Assembly (NCBI GenBank): GCA_963707665.1
Contig: CAVPQU010000002.1
Location: 186,001-250,000, forward strand
Direction of reading: 5' to 3'
Origin: DATJCV01 sp963707665
GTDB taxonomy: Bacteria > Pseudomonadota > Gammaproteobacteria > Burkholderiales > Burkholderiaceae_D
DNA length: 64,000 nt
Each line of letters begins with the position of its first letter. Positions within the stretch are counted from its first letter, which is position 1. This document shows, one piece after another, positions 18,017 to 26,876 of the stretch. The notes under the pieces are model-generated. The model did not search any database. It was not told the DNA's origin and worked only from the letters and a program-made list of their open reading frames with translations. A program made the position numbers and the translations under genes.

Positions 18017-18763
18017 TTATTTCGCCTTGCCTTGTGCCGCCACGGCTTGCATCGCCGCCTGCACCGCCGCGGCGTCGCCCAGGTAGTAGCTCTTGATCGG
18101 TTTCAAATCGGCGTCCAGTTCGTACACCAGCGGCTGGCCATTGGGGACGTTCAAGCCGACGATGTCGGCGTCGCTGACATTGTCCAGCATCTTGATCAAG
18201 GCGCGCAGGCTGTTGCCGTGAGCCGAGATGATGATGCGGCGGCCGGCGCGAATCGCCGGCGCGATCGACTCGTCCCATAGCGGCATGACGCGCGCCACGG
18301 TGTCCTTCAGGCACTCGGTCAATGGAATTTCTTCTGGCTTCAGACGCGCGTAGCGAGGATCGCCGGCGGAGCCGCGCGGGTCGGACGGCGCCAGGGGCAG
18401 CGGCGGCGTATCGTAGCTGCGGCGCCATGTCATCACCTGCTCATCGCCATAGCGAGCCGCCGTTTCCGCCTTGTTCAAGCCTTGCAGCGCGCCATAATGG
18501 CGTTCGTTCAGGCGCCAGCTGTGTACTATCGGCAGCCACATCAGGTCCATTTCGTCGAGCGTTATCCAGAGCGTGCGGATCGCCCGTTTCAGCACCGAGG
18601 TATACGCAAGGTCGAAGCAAAAGCCGGCTTCGGTCAGCAGCTTGCCGGCCTGGCGCGCTTCGGCCATGCCCTTTTCCGTCAGGTCGACGTCGGTCCAGCC
18701 GGTGAAGCGGTTTTCAAGATTCCAGGTCGATTCGCCATGGCGCATGAAGACAATTTTGTACAT
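18017..18763 (-). CDS. gpmA: 2,3-bisphosphoglycerate-dependent phosphoglycerate mutase
   Basis: GpmA interconverts 3- and 2-phosphoglycerate in glycolysis. The 248-residue protein begins MYKIVFMRHGESTWN, with the phosphohistidine in RHG. It also has the ERHYGALQGLNKAETA stretch and the second catalytic histidine in ISAHGNSLRALIK. The ATG at 18763 is the family start, although the frame stays open upstream to 18862. It heads the gpmA-envC-ctpA run, an order seen in other Burkholderiales. Confidence 0.96.
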   Translation of the reverse strand: MYKIVFMRHGESTWNLENRFTGWTDVDLTEKGMAEARQAGKLLTEAGFCFDLAYTSVLKRAIRTLWITLDEMDLMWLPIVHSWRLNERHYGALQGLNKAETAARYGDEQVMTWRRSYDTPPLPLAPSDPRGSAGDPRYARLKPEEIPLTECLKDTVARVMPLWDESIAPAIRAGRRIIISAHGNSLRALIKMLDNVSDADIVGLNVPNGQPLVYELDADLKPIKSYYLGDAAAVQAAMQAVAAQGKAK

Positions 18764-18875
18764 TGTGGATAGGAGTAAGTGAGCGGGGAGATGATAAATC
18801 GTCGGGAGTCGAGGCTGCGTCTGCCGCGACTGCCAACCCGTGGAGCGATTCGAAAGCAGCAAGCAGCTTCTATTT

Positions 18876-18881
18876 TATAAT
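18876..18881 (+). promoter_or_regulatory. Putative -10 element (TATAAT) for the rhodanese-grxC-secB run
   Basis: A perfect TATAAT hexamer lies 31 bases before the GTG start of the rhodanese gene, in the gap divergent from gpmA. No good -35 hexamer is present at 17 bases, so it may be a weak or extended promoter. Confidence 0.4.
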
Positions 18882-18911
18882 GCAGGTATTGATTAATACC
18901 ATTGGAGCGCC

Positions 18912-19313
18912 GTGAAATTCATCATTGACAACCTTCCGCTGTTTGGAATCCTGCTGTTATCCGGTGGCGCGCTGGCGTGGCCGCATCTGCAGCGGCGCGG
19001 CAGCAAGGTCTCGCTGTTGCAGGCCACGCAAATGATCAACCAGGGCAAGACGCTTGTGCTGGACGTGCGCGAGCCCGCTGAATTTGCCGCTGGCCACCTG
19101 CGGGACGCGAAAAATATCCCATTGAAGGAGTTGCCGCAACGGCTGAGTGAACTGGAAAAAGCGAAGGCCAAAAACGTGATTGTGATGTGCCAGTCCGGCG
19201 CGCGTTCGCCAAAGGCGGCCAGCGTTCTGAACAAGGCCGGCTTCACCTCGGTCTTCAATCTCAATGGCGGCCTCGCCGCGTGGCAGGCGCAAGGCATGCC
19301 GATTGCCAAATAA
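18912..19313 (+). CDS. Membrane-anchored rhodanese-like protein
   Basis: This 133-residue protein has one N-terminal membrane segment (LPLFGILLLSGGALAWP) followed by a rhodanese domain. The active-site loop is CQSGARS, matching the CxxGxR pattern, so it should carry a persulfide. It starts at GTG 18912. It precedes grxC and secB in the same direction with short gaps, an order I recall from other betaproteobacteria, which suggests a role in thiol handling. Confidence 0.9.
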   Translation: MKFIIDNLPLFGILLLSGGALAWPHLQRRGSKVSLLQATQMINQGKTLVLDVREPAEFAAGHLRDAKNIPLKELPQRLSELEKAKAKNVIVMCQSGARSPKAASVLNKAGFTSVFNLNGGLAAWQAQGMPIAK

Positions 19314-19328
19314 GCCAGGAGGAACTGC

Positions 19329-19592
19329 ATGACTGCACGTGTTTTAATGTACAGCACCGGGGTGTGCCCGTATTGCCAGATGGCGGAACGGTTGCTGAAG
19401 GCGAAGGGTGTCGACAGCATTGAAAAAATCCGGATTGATCTGGATGCCGCCCAGCGTGCCGAAATGATGCAAAAAACCGGTCGGCGCACGGTCCCGCAAA
19501 TCTATATTGGCGATACTCACGTCGGCGGTTTTGATGACTTGAGTGCGCTGGACCATGCCGGCCAGCTCGATGCGTTGCTGCAGGGCGCGTAA
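19329..19592 (+). CDS. grxC: Glutaredoxin 3
   Basis: This 87-residue dithiol glutaredoxin has the active site CPYC near residue 14. The glutathione-binding TVPQIYIGDTHVGGFDDL stretch follows. It reduces disulfides and mixed glutathione disulfides in the cytoplasm. It starts 16 bases after the rhodanese stop, with AGGAGG just upstream of the ATG. secB follows 60 bases later. Confidence 0.96.
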   Translation: MTARVLMYSTGVCPYCQMAERLLKAKGVDSIEKIRIDLDAAQRAEMMQKTGRRTVPQIYIGDTHVGGFDDLSALDHAGQLDALLQGA

Positions 19593-19651
19593 CCTGCTGC
19601 ACCAAACATGGCGCAATACGTCGCCTCCCTTAATTTCGAAGAAAGTACTGT

Positions 19652-20182
19652 ATGGCTGATCAGAACCAAGCAAACCCGCAAGCAAACGCAGAAGAACAGC
19701 AACCGGTGTTCCAGATCCAGCGCGTGTACCTGAAAGATCTGTCGCTGGAGCAGCCAAATTCCCCGGCGATTTTTCTGGAACAGGATGCGCCGACGATCGA
19801 AGTCGCGGTCGATGTCGGTGCTGCGGCGCTGGCGGAGAATATTTTCGAATCGACCGTGACGATTACTGTCACCTCGAAAATCAACGACAAGATTGCCTTC
19901 CTGGTCGAAGGCAAGCAAGCCGGCATTTTCGAGGCGCGCAATATCCCGCCCGAGCAACTCGATCCACTGCTTGGCATCGGTTGCCCGAACATCATTTATC
20001 CGTACCTGCGCGCCAATATCGCCGACGCCATCACGCGCGCCGGTTTTCCGCCGGTGCACTTGTCGGAAATCAATTTCGAAGTGTTTTATCAGCAACGCCT
20101 GCAGGCGGCGGCCGAGCAGCAAGCACAAAGCGCGGGTTCGGGCATCGTGATGCCGGATGGCTCCAGCGCGGCGACGCATTGA
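19652..20182 (+). CDS. secB: Protein-export chaperone SecB
   Basis: SecB is a tetrameric cytoplasmic chaperone that keeps precursors unfolded and hands them to SecA. The 176-residue protein has FQIQRVYLKDLSLEQPNSPAIF at the N-terminus. The C-terminal half has GIGCPNIIYPYLRANIADAITRAGFPPVHL, both strongly diagnostic. Located in the grxC-secB-gpsA neighbourhood, as in many proteobacteria. Its relevance here is that the window encodes several large exported proteins, including T2SS components and the TPS pair. Confidence 0.97.
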   Translation: MADQNQANPQANAEEQQPVFQIQRVYLKDLSLEQPNSPAIFLEQDAPTIEVAVDVGAAALAENIFESTVTITVTSKINDKIAFLVEGKQAGIFEARNIPPEQLDPLLGIGCPNIIYPYLRANIADAITRAGFPPVHLSEINFEVFYQQRLQAAAEQQAQSAGSGIVMPDGSSAATH

Positions 20183-20186
20183 ACGC

Positions 20187-20684
20187 ATGAGGCCGCGCAT
20201 GAAGCTTCCCTGCACACTTGGTAAGGCGGCGGCCCGGGGGCTGAAGCGGGCGTCCCTGTTGTTGCTGACGGCGCTGTCGTTGACCGCCGGCAGTGCCCAC
20301 GCGGCCGATTTCAAATCGATTGGCGCGGCACCTGCCGTGTTTTACGATGCGCCATCCGAGCGCGGCCGGCGCACCTTTGTCGCCCCGCGCGGCATGCCGG
20401 TGGAAGTCGTGCTGACCTATAACGAATGGAGCAAGGTGCGCGATGCCGGCGGTGACCTGTCGTGGGTGGAGAGCAAGGCGCTCGCCAACGCACGGATGGT
20501 TGTGGTCAATGTGCCCAAGGCGCAGATTCATGCCGCTGCCGATGATGCCAGTGCGCTGATGTTTACCGCCGACAAAGGCGTGTTGCTGGAACTGCTCGAA
20601 CCAACCTCGTCATACTGGATCAAGGTCAGGCATCGTGACGGCCAGGGCGGCTATGTCAAGGCGGCCGAGGTCTGGGGCGACTAA
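20187..20684 (+). CDS. Periplasmic SH3-like domain protein
   Basis: This protein of about 165 residues starts at ATG 20187 or 20199. It has a signal peptide (LLLLTALSLTAGSAHAA) and then an SH3-like body: the segments YDAPSERGRRTFVAPRGMPVEV and YWIKVRHRDGQGGYVKAAEVWG resemble bacterial SH3 repeats. Bacterial SH3 domains often bind cell-wall peptides. It begins 4 bases after the secB stop, so it is probably co-transcribed with secB. The function is unknown. Confidence 0.8.
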   Translation: MRPRMKLPCTLGKAAARGLKRASLLLLTALSLTAGSAHAADFKSIGAAPAVFYDAPSERGRRTFVAPRGMPVEVVLTYNEWSKVRDAGGDLSWVESKALANARMVVVNVPKAQIHAAADDASALMFTADKGVLLELLEPTSSYWIKVRHRDGQGGYVKAAEVWGD

Positions 20685-20849
20685 CCGCATGTCAGCTTGC
20701 GCCTCGTCCAGTCCGTGAGAATGGGGAAGTATGTCAAAAGATAGCGGCATGTCGCACCGGACACGTGCGCCATTTTTTATACTCGTTTCGGTCAATTGCC
20801 GGCGACTGGAAACGATTTGCGACGTGTCGCAGCTGGTGCGGGCGGCGGC

Positions 20850-21849
20850 ATGAACATTACCCTTCTCGGCGCCGGCGCCTGGGGTAGTGCACTGGCAATT
20901 GCGTTGGCGGCGCGCCACTCGGTGCTGCTGTGGGGGCGCGACGCCAAGAGCCATGCATAGGGTCGCTCTGGAGCGCGAAAATGCCAAATATCTGCCTGGC
21001 CTCGCGCTGCCGGCCGGAGTTGCCGTCAGTGCCGATTTCGATGCCGCGCTGGCGCATGCCGCAGCGCCCGACGGCTTGCTGATCGCCGCTTCTTCGGTGG
21101 CCGGCTTGCGGTCATTGGCGGCGCGCCTGCAAGGGCGACCGGTGCCGCACCTGGTCTGGCTGTGCAAGGGTTTTGAGCAGCGCAGCTATCTGTTGCCGCA
21201 CCAGGTAGTGCAACAACTGTTAGGCCGGGATATTGCGCTTGGTGTCTTGTCGGGGCCGTCGTTTGCGCAGGAAGTGGCGCGCGGCTTGCCGTGCGCACTG
21301 ACGGTGGCCAGCAACACCCCAGCGCTGGCGGAGCGGGTGGTGGCAGCCGCCCATGGCGACGCGATGCGGGTCTACTCCACTGACGACATGATCGGGGTCG
21401 AGGTCGGCGGCGCGGTCAAGAATATTCTGGCGATCGCGGCCGGCATCAGCGACGGCCTCGGTCTTGGCTTGAATGCGCGCGCGGCGCTGATCACGCGCGG
21501 GCTCGCAGAAATCACGCGGCTCGGCATCGCGCTCGGCGGCCGTGCCGAAACCTTCATGGGGCTGGCCGGCGTCGGCGATCTGATCCTGACCTGCACTGGG
21601 GATCTGTCGCGCAATCGCCGGGTCGGGCTGGCACTGGCGCAAGGAAAAAACTTGCAAGAAGTTGTGGCCGAACTGGGCCATGTGGCGGAAGGTGTGTATT
21701 GCGCCGAAGCCGTAGCGGCGCGCGCCCGCGCCTGCGGCGTCGACATGCCGATCACGAACGCGGTCGCGGGCGTGCTGTTTGCCGGTGATTCGCCGCAACG
21801 CATGGTGGCGCAACTGCTGGCGCGCGATCCGCGCGAAGAAAGCGCCTGA
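20850..21849 (+). CDS. gpsA: Glycerol-3-phosphate dehydrogenase [NAD(P)+] (one frameshift)
   Basis: GpsA makes sn-glycerol-3-phosphate for phospholipid synthesis. From ATG 20850 the protein reads MNITLLGAGAWGSALAIALA, the expected nucleotide-binding N-terminus. The frame then hits TAG at about 20958. Shifting by one base near 20940-20955 joins it to the rest, which contains GPSFAQEVARGLPCALTVAS, the catalytic VGGAVKNILAIAAG and the C-terminal GVLFAGDSP. The product is about 330 residues with the shift corrected. Since gpsA is normally essential, a sequence error is the likely explanation. Confidence 0.9.
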
Positions 21850-21871
21850 GGCGGCCGGCGCCGGGCGTTTG

Positions 21872-22201
21872 CTAGGACGGCAGCGCGACCGTCACCAGGA
21901 CCGAAGCATCCTGCTGCGCCAGCAACGCATGCGGCTCGCCACCTTGCAAATACATCATTTCGCCGGCTTGCAGGGTCGTGCTGCGCTGCTGTGCCTCGAG
22001 TTCGACTACCCCTTCCAGGCAATGGATCGTGATGGCGCCCGGCACCCGGTGATTCAGTAATTTTTTGCCGCGCGGCAGCACCAGTCGCATCACCTCGAGC
22101 GTGTCGCTCTTGAACAATGCTGTCGAAGTCGCCTGCGCCAGCCTGGCGCCGAGCGGCCGGACATCGATCACCTCGCCCGGGCGGGCATGTAATAAAGCCA
22201 T
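21872..22201 (-). CDS. Small cupin-domain protein
   Basis: This 109-residue single-domain cupin starts at ATG 22201, which has a Shine-Dalgarno site (AAGGAG) 7 bases upstream. The beta-barrel pattern is clear (LLNHRVPGAITIHCLEGVVELE and LQAGEMMYLQGGEPHALLAQ). The histidines of the two cupin motifs are only partly present, so metal binding is uncertain. The role is unknown. It is convergent with gpsA and divergent from gspG, with a 318-base gap in between. Confidence 0.78.
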   Translation of the reverse strand: MALLHARPGEVIDVRPLGARLAQATSTALFKSDTLEVMRLVLPRGKKLLNHRVPGAITIHCLEGVVELEAQQRSTTLQAGEMMYLQGGEPHALLAQQDASVLVTVALPS

Positions 22202-22469
22202 GTCAATCTCCTTCAATCCAGACGCCAATAGGATGTGGCGCGTGCGCGTTATATCGCAGCCTGCGGCGGCTGCCAGCAGGATGCGAGAACGTGGCGAACC
22301 AAAGCGCCGACATGGCATCCAATTTGCGGTATCTGCTGCGGGTTGATACAGCATACATGGACTGGGACCTGCGCCCAGTGCCGTCCCCGTGATTGGCTTG
22401 CCAATATTGGTTGCCATTCGCAGTTATCCGATTGACATGGCGCGCGCCTGAGCAGATCGGATTCCGCTT

Positions 22470-22475
22470 TATACT
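22470..22475 (+). promoter_or_regulatory. Possible -10 element upstream of the gsp cluster
   Basis: TATACT lies 45 bases before the gspG ATG in the 318-base gap between the cupin and gspG. No good -35 hexamer stands 16-18 bases upstream; a TTGACA at 22432 is too far away (32 bases) to pair with it. The rest of the gap shows nothing I can name. Confidence 0.3.
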
Positions 22476-22519
22476 CGCAGTTCATTTTGTAATTTTTATC
22501 ACTTTGGTCGAAATCCCAT

Positions 22520-22978
22520 ATGCATACAGTTTTTCTTACCGCGCCGCGGCGCTCCTTGCAGCGCTCGCGCGGCTTCACGCTAATTGAAATCATGGTGGTG
22601 GTCGTCATCATGGGCATCCTGGCAGCACTGGTGGTGCCGAAGCTGATGGGGCGTACCGACGATGCGCGCATCATCGCTGCCAAGCAGGATATCGCCACCA
22701 TCATGCAAGGGCTCAAGCTGTACCGGCTCGACAATCATCGCTATCCGACCACCGAGCAGGGCTTGCAGGCGCTGATCGTGAAGCCGACCGGCGGCCCGGC
22801 CGCCAACGGCTGGAAGGCCGGCGGCTACCTCGACAAAGTGCCGAAAGACCCTTGGGGCCATCCGTACCAGTACCTGTCGCCGGGGATCAAGGGCGAAGTG
22901 GACGTCTTTTCGTTCGGCGCCGACAGCCAGCCAGGCGGCACCGAAAACGATGCCGACATTGGCTCGTGGGATCTGTAA
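22520..22978 (+). CDS. gspG: Type II secretion major pseudopilin GspG
   Basis: GspG polymerises into the T2SS pseudopilus. The 152-residue prepilin has a short basic leader and the prepilin peptidase site RGFTLIEIMVVVVIMGILAALVVP, with Glu at mature position 5. Other family markers are the segments DNHRYPTTEQGLQAL and PWGHPYQYLSPG, and DIGSWD at the end. It is the first gene of the cluster. Its stop overlaps the likely gspH start. Confidence 0.97.
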   Translation: MHTVFLTAPRRSLQRSRGFTLIEIMVVVVIMGILAALVVPKLMGRTDDARIIAAKQDIATIMQGLKLYRLDNHRYPTTEQGLQALIVKPTGGPAANGWKAGGYLDKVPKDPWGHPYQYLSPGIKGEVDVFSFGADSQPGGTENDADIGSWDL

Positions 22979-23505
22979 CGTCACCGTTTTCTCTTCATAG
23001 CCGGCCGCTGCGCTGCCGCCGCGTGCGCCATCTGCGCCACGCCGGCTTCACCTTGCTGGAGCTGCTGCTGGTGATTGTGATCGCCGGCATCACGCTTGGG
23101 CTGGTGTCGTTCAATGCCATGCCGAGCGCACAGCAGACGCTGCAAAAAGAAGCGCAGCGGATTGCCCTGCTGATGCAACTGGCGCGCGACGAGGCGATCG
23201 TGCGCGATCGGCCGATCGCGTTTGAAGCGGCTCCGTACGGCTATCGCTTCGTGCTGCGCGAAGGCAATGGCTGGAAGCCGCTCGAGCAAGAGGATATATT
23301 GCGTGAGCGCAGCTTTGAGCGGCCGCCGGTGGCGCTGTCGATCGAGCCGGCGACGGCCGCTGCAGGCAATCCGCTACGCATCGTCTTCGGCCGCGAACCG
23401 GTCGACAAGCCGTTCGTGCTGACACTGGCCGCTGGCAACGGTCGCGTCGCCATCCATGCCGATGGCGTCGGCCATTACGAGGTTGAACAAAATGCGGCCG
23501 AGTGA
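22966..23505 (+). CDS. gspH: Type II secretion minor pseudopilin GspH
   Basis: This minor pseudopilin has the cleavage site and helix HAGFTLLELLLVIVIAGITLG. The most likely start is GTG 22966, inside the gspG end, giving about 179 residues with a basic leader. The C-terminal half (VDKPFVLTLAAGNGRVAIHADGVG) fits the GspH fold. Overlaps at both ends (gspG and gspI) indicate tight co-translation. Confidence 0.88.
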   Translation: MGSVTSPFSLHSRPLRCRRVRHLRHAGFTLLELLLVIVIAGITLGLVSFNAMPSAQQTLQKEAQRIALLMQLARDEAIVRDRPIAFEAAPYGYRFVLREGNGWKPLEQEDILRERSFERPPVALSIEPATAAAGNPLRIVFGREPVDKPFVLTLAAGNGRVAIHADGVGHYEVEQNAAE

Positions 23506-23920
23506 ACCGAGGAAGGCGGCTGAGATACGGCGACGATCCGCCGCCCGAGCTGCTGTGCCTGTGTCGCGTGGTTTCACCCTGCTCGAAGTATTGGTGGCAC
23601 TGGTGATCGTCGGTACCGCGCTCGGAGCCAGTCTGCGCGCGGTCGGCAGCCTGACCCGCAACAGTGACGACCTGCGCGCGGCGACGATGGCTACCTGGTC
23701 GGCTGAAAACCGCTTGGGCCAGATCCGCCTGGGGCGTGAATGGCCGGCGCTCGGCAAGCGCCAGTTCGCGTGCCCCCAGGGCGAGCTGGCGTTGGTTTGC
23801 GAAGAGGAAGTGCTGGCCACGCCGAACCCCTATTTTCGTCGCGTACAGGTCAGTGTCTTCGAAAGCGGGCAGCCGGAGCGGCGCATCGTGCGCCTGGCGC
23901 AGGTGGTGCCGAATGGCTAG
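23492..23920 (+). CDS. gspI: Type II secretion minor pseudopilin GspI
   Basis: This 142-residue pseudopilin has the site SRGFTLLEVLVALVIVGTALGASLRAV. In this family GspI forms the pseudopilus tip with GspJ and GspK. The ATG at 23492 lies inside the gspH end (14-base overlap). The C-terminus (RIVRLAQVVPNG) overlaps the gspJ start by 8 bases. The leader before the cleavage site is unusually long and arginine-rich. Confidence 0.9.
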   Translation: MRPSEPRKAAEIRRRSAARAAVPVSRGFTLLEVLVALVIVGTALGASLRAVGSLTRNSDDLRAATMATWSAENRLGQIRLGREWPALGKRQFACPQGELALVCEEEVLATPNPYFRRVQVSVFESGQPERRIVRLAQVVPNG

Positions 23921-24576
23921 GCAGATGCGCCGGCGCCGCGCCGGCTTTACATTGATCGAATTGCTGGTAGCGATCAGCGTGCTGGCGGTGGTCGCGGTGC
24001 TGGGCTGGCGCGGACTGGATGGCATCGTGCGAGCACGCATCGCGCTCAACCAGCAACTGGCCCAAACGCGCGGTCTGCAGCTGGCGTTCGCGCAGCTGCA
24101 AAGCGATTGCGCGCGCATCGTGCCGACCGCGCTGCTGGCCGGGCATCCGGTATTGGTGGTCGAGCAGGAGCGGCTGCTGCTGGTGCGCACGGTGTTCGCC
24201 GATGATCAGCCGATGCGCCTGCAGGTGGTCGGCTACCGCTTGCAGGACGGTGTCTTGACGCGCCAGGAGTCGACACCGACTCGTGACCTGACGGAGCTGA
24301 ACGGCTTCTGGCTGGCGGCGCAAAACAATCGGATGGCGGCGCCGGTCGTGGCGCTCGTACGAGACGTGGCGGCGATCACGATGCGGGTCTGGGGCGCCGA
24401 CCGCCCCGGTTGGCGCGCTCCCGCCGATGCTGCCGGAGCCAATCCCAATCCCAATCCCAATCCCAATCCTAATCGCCAACGTGCCGACACCGGTACTGAC
24501 CGGGCTGGAGGTGTCGCTGCAGTTGCGCGAACAGCCGAGCAGCATGGTCAAGGTGTTTTTGCTGGGAGCCGTGTAG
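23913..24576 (+). CDS. gspJ: Type II secretion minor pseudopilin GspJ (one frameshift)
   Basis: GspJ starts at ATG 23913 with the site RRAGFTLIELLVAISVLAVVAVLGWRG. In its first frame the reading runs without a stop straight into gspK. The true GspJ C-terminus (VPTPVLTGLEVSLQLREQ to FLLGAV) is in the next frame and stops at 24576, two bases before the gspK ATG. A one-base shift must therefore lie between about 24415 and 24475, in or beside the hexanucleotide repeat. The corrected length is about 220 residues, normal for GspJ. Confidence 0.85.
24441..24470 (+). repeat. Hexanucleotide tandem repeat (AATCCC)n inside gspJ
   Basis: Four perfect AATCCC units and one AATCCT unit stand in tandem, encoding alternating Asn-Pro in one frame or Ile-Pro in the next. 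Unit gain or loss keeps the frame because six is a multiple of three. The frame change at this place therefore needs a separate one-base event. Confidence 0.9.
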
Positions 24577-24578
24577 GC

Positions 24579-25535
24579 ATGCGACGGCGCCAATTCCAAT
24601 TTCGATGCCGGCAGCGCGGCGTGGCGATCATCACCGCCTTGCTGCTGACCACACTGGCGATCACGATCGTCGCCAGCCTGTTCTGGCAGCAGCAGGTGCA
24701 GGTGCGCTCGATCGAGAACCAGCGCTTGCAGTTGCAGAAGCAATGGGTCTTGCGCGGAGCGCTGGACTGGGCGCGCCTGATCCTGCGCGAAGACGCCAAA
24801 TATTCGTCGGTGGATCAGCTGGGCGAACCATGGGCGGTGCAACTGGCGGAAACCCGGCTCGACCAGTACGTGGAAAATGAACGGGCCGAGGGTGACATCG
24901 CCGACGCCACGCTGTCCGGCCATATCATCGACGCCCAGTCGCGCTTCAACCTGACCAATCTGGCCGTCAACGGCGTGGTCGACGCGGCGCAGGTGGCAGT
25001 ATTTCAGCGCCTGCTGAGCGGCTTGCAGCTGGATCCGAACTTGGCGCCTGCCAGCGCCGAACTGGTCGCGGCCGGCCAGCCAAAAGCAGCGCCGGCCGCG
25101 GATGCGGCAACGGCGGGTGCAGTGGCTGCCGGCGACACGATTGGCATTACCCAGGTCGATGATTTATTGGCAGTGCCAGGGTTTTCGCCGGCCGCTTATG
25201 CGAAGCTGAAAGATTTCGTCACGGTGCTGCCGCAGGCGGCGCCGGTGAATGCGAATACGGCGTCGGCTGAAGTGCTGGCAGCGGTCATTGATACACTGTC
25301 ACCCGCCGACGCCGCCGCGCTGGTTGCCAGTCGCGAGCGCGCCTATTTTCGTGATGGTGGTGATTTGGCGCAGCGCTTGCCGGGGGTACAGCTCAATGGC
25401 AGCGCGCTCACTTTTGCCACTAATTTTTTCCTGGTTGATGGCAAGATCAGGATCAGCCGGGCATCGCTGCAAATGCTGGCATTGATTGAACGCAATGGAT
25501 CAAACACAAAACTGATCTGGATCAGGGAAAATTAA
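24579..25535 (+). CDS. gspK: Type II secretion pseudopilin-tip protein GspK
   Basis: GspK caps the pseudopilus. The 318-residue protein has an atypical site (QRGVAIITALLLTTLAITIVASLFW) lacking the Glu at position 5, as is normal for GspK. Downstream are DAQSRFNLTNL and the helix-hairpin-helix-like segment VNANTASAEVLAAVIDTLSP. The ATG at 24579 follows the gspJ stop by two bases. The long open frame that joins gspJ and gspK is an artefact of the gspJ frameshift. Confidence 0.9.
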   Translation: MRRRQFQFRCRQRGVAIITALLLTTLAITIVASLFWQQQVQVRSIENQRLQLQKQWVLRGALDWARLILREDAKYSSVDQLGEPWAVQLAETRLDQYVENERAEGDIADATLSGHIIDAQSRFNLTNLAVNGVVDAAQVAVFQRLLSGLQLDPNLAPASAELVAAGQPKAAPAADAATAGAVAAGDTIGITQVDDLLAVPGFSPAAYAKLKDFVTVLPQAAPVNANTASAEVLAAVIDTLSPADAAALVASRERAYFRDGGDLAQRLPGVQLNGSALTFATNFFLVDGKIRISRASLQMLALIERNGSNTKLIWIREN

Positions 25536-25610
25536 GGACAATCGGCAAGTCGCCAACATGGTGCACCGGTATGCCGCAAGCAACGTAAAAACCAGGAAAA
25601 CGGGACGCCC

Positions 25611-26876
25611 TTGAGCACACTTTACATTCGCCTGCCGACACGTATGGCTGCCGGTCGGGCGGCCGATCATGCGCAGATGGGTTGCGCGTTCGCGCTGGCG
25701 ACCGACGCTGGCAGCGTGCAGCGCGAAGGCGTGGCGCAACTGTCGGAACTGGCTGCATCGGTCGCCGGCGCGCAGCGCCTGGTGCTGATCCTGGCCGCCG
25801 CCGATGTCAGCCTGCTGCGGGTGATGGTGCCGCCGCTGTCGCCGGCGCGCTTGAGAGCGGCGCTGCCTAATCTGGTCGAGGATCAATTGCTGACCGACCC
25901 GGCGGACTCGGTGGTGGCGGCCGGGCGCGCCATCGACGGCTTGCGCACGGTAGCGGTGGTGCAGCGCGACTGGCTGGAGCTGCTGGTCAATATCATGCTG
26001 GCGCTGGGGGCGCGCAAAATCCAGGCGTTGCCAGCGCAGTTGTGCCTGCCGTACCAGAGCGGGGTCGTCAGCGCCGCGGTCAGTGCAATCGAAACTGGCG
26101 TCGAGCGCGACACCTCGCTGACATTGCGCCTGGCGGAGGAGGAAGGGATCGGCTTGCCGTTGCTGCCGCAGGCGGTAAGCGCCATGGCGCCAGAAACCTT
26201 GCACATGCTGCAGCTGGTGGCGCCGGAAGCGGCTGTCACGCTGTATGTGCCGGCCGCCGAGGTGCAGGCGTATCAGGCGGCGCTGGAGAGGGCAGGAGAG
26301 CAGCGCATCACGATCGAGGCCGATTCCTGGGCGCACTGGATCACCGGCGCCCGGAACGCGCAGCCGGATCTGGCGCTCGGCCTGGGTGGCGCCGCTGGTC
26401 CCGGCGTCGATTGGGGCCGCTGGCGCTGGCCACTGGTGCTGGGCAGCGCGGTATTGCTGGTGAATATCCTGGCGCTGAACCTGGACTGGTGGCGCCTGAA
26501 GCAGGAAGCGAACGCCACGCGGGCCACGCTGACCCGGGTTTTCCAGGAAGCCTACCCGCAGGAGACGGTGATCATCGACCCGGTATTGCAGATGCGGCAA
26601 AAACTTGCCGCTACCAAACGCCAAGCCGGCCAACCGGCGCCGGATGACTTTGCGCCGTTGGCGGCCGGCTTTGCCGAAGCCTGGAGCCGTGCTGGCAGTG
26701 AAGGCCAGCCATTGCCGGCAATTGCCGCGCTGGAATACCACGAGCGTGCCTTGCTGGTGCGCATCAAGGCGCCGGGCGAAATTCCACTGGCGCAATTGCA
26801 GCCGGCGCTGGCCGCGCGCAACCTGACGCTGACCCAGCAAGGCGCGGATGCGCTGCAGATCCGGAGCGCGCAATGA
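25611..26876 (+). CDS. gspL: Type II secretion inner-membrane assembly protein GspL
   Basis: GspL links the cytoplasmic ATPase GspE to the membrane platform. The 421-residue protein has a cytoplasmic ASKHA-like domain (about 1-265), one membrane segment (WPLVLGSAVLLVNILALNL) and a periplasmic ferredoxin-like domain. The start appears to be TTG 25611, 75 bases after gspK. Its end overlaps the gspM start by 4 bases (ATGA). Confidence 0.9.
   Translation: MSTLYIRLPTRMAAGRAADHAQMGCAFALATDAGSVQREGVAQLSELAASVAGAQRLVLILAAADVSLLRVMVPPLSPARLRAALPNLVEDQLLTDPADSVVAAGRAIDGLRTVAVVQRDWLELLVNIMLALGARKIQALPAQLCLPYQSGVVSAAVSAIETGVERDTSLTLRLAEEEGIGLPLLPQAVSAMAPETLHMLQLVAPEAAVTLYVPAAEVQAYQAALERAGEQRITIEADSWAHWITGARNAQPDLALGLGGAAGPGVDWGRWRWPLVLGSAVLLVNILALNLDWWRLKQEANATRATLTRVFQEAYPQETVIIDPVLQMRQKLAATKRQAGQPAPDDFAPLAAGFAEAWSRAGSEGQPLPAIAALEYHERALLVRIKAPGEIPLAQLQPALAARNLTLTQQGADALQIRSAQ

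Noticed and set aside
22432..22475. A TTGACA and a TATACT as a sigma-70 promoter for gspG
   Set aside because: The two hexamers are 32 bases apart, far beyond the 16-18 bases needed. Only the -10 element was kept, with low confidence.
24441..24470. The AATCCC repeat as a phase-variation switch
   Set aside because: A six-base unit cannot change the frame by gain or loss of units, so it cannot switch the gene on and off by slippage alone.
23913..25535. A natural GspJ-GspK fusion protein
   Set aside because: The normal GspJ C-terminus and stop are present in the adjacent frame just before the gspK ATG, so the fusion is a frameshift artefact.
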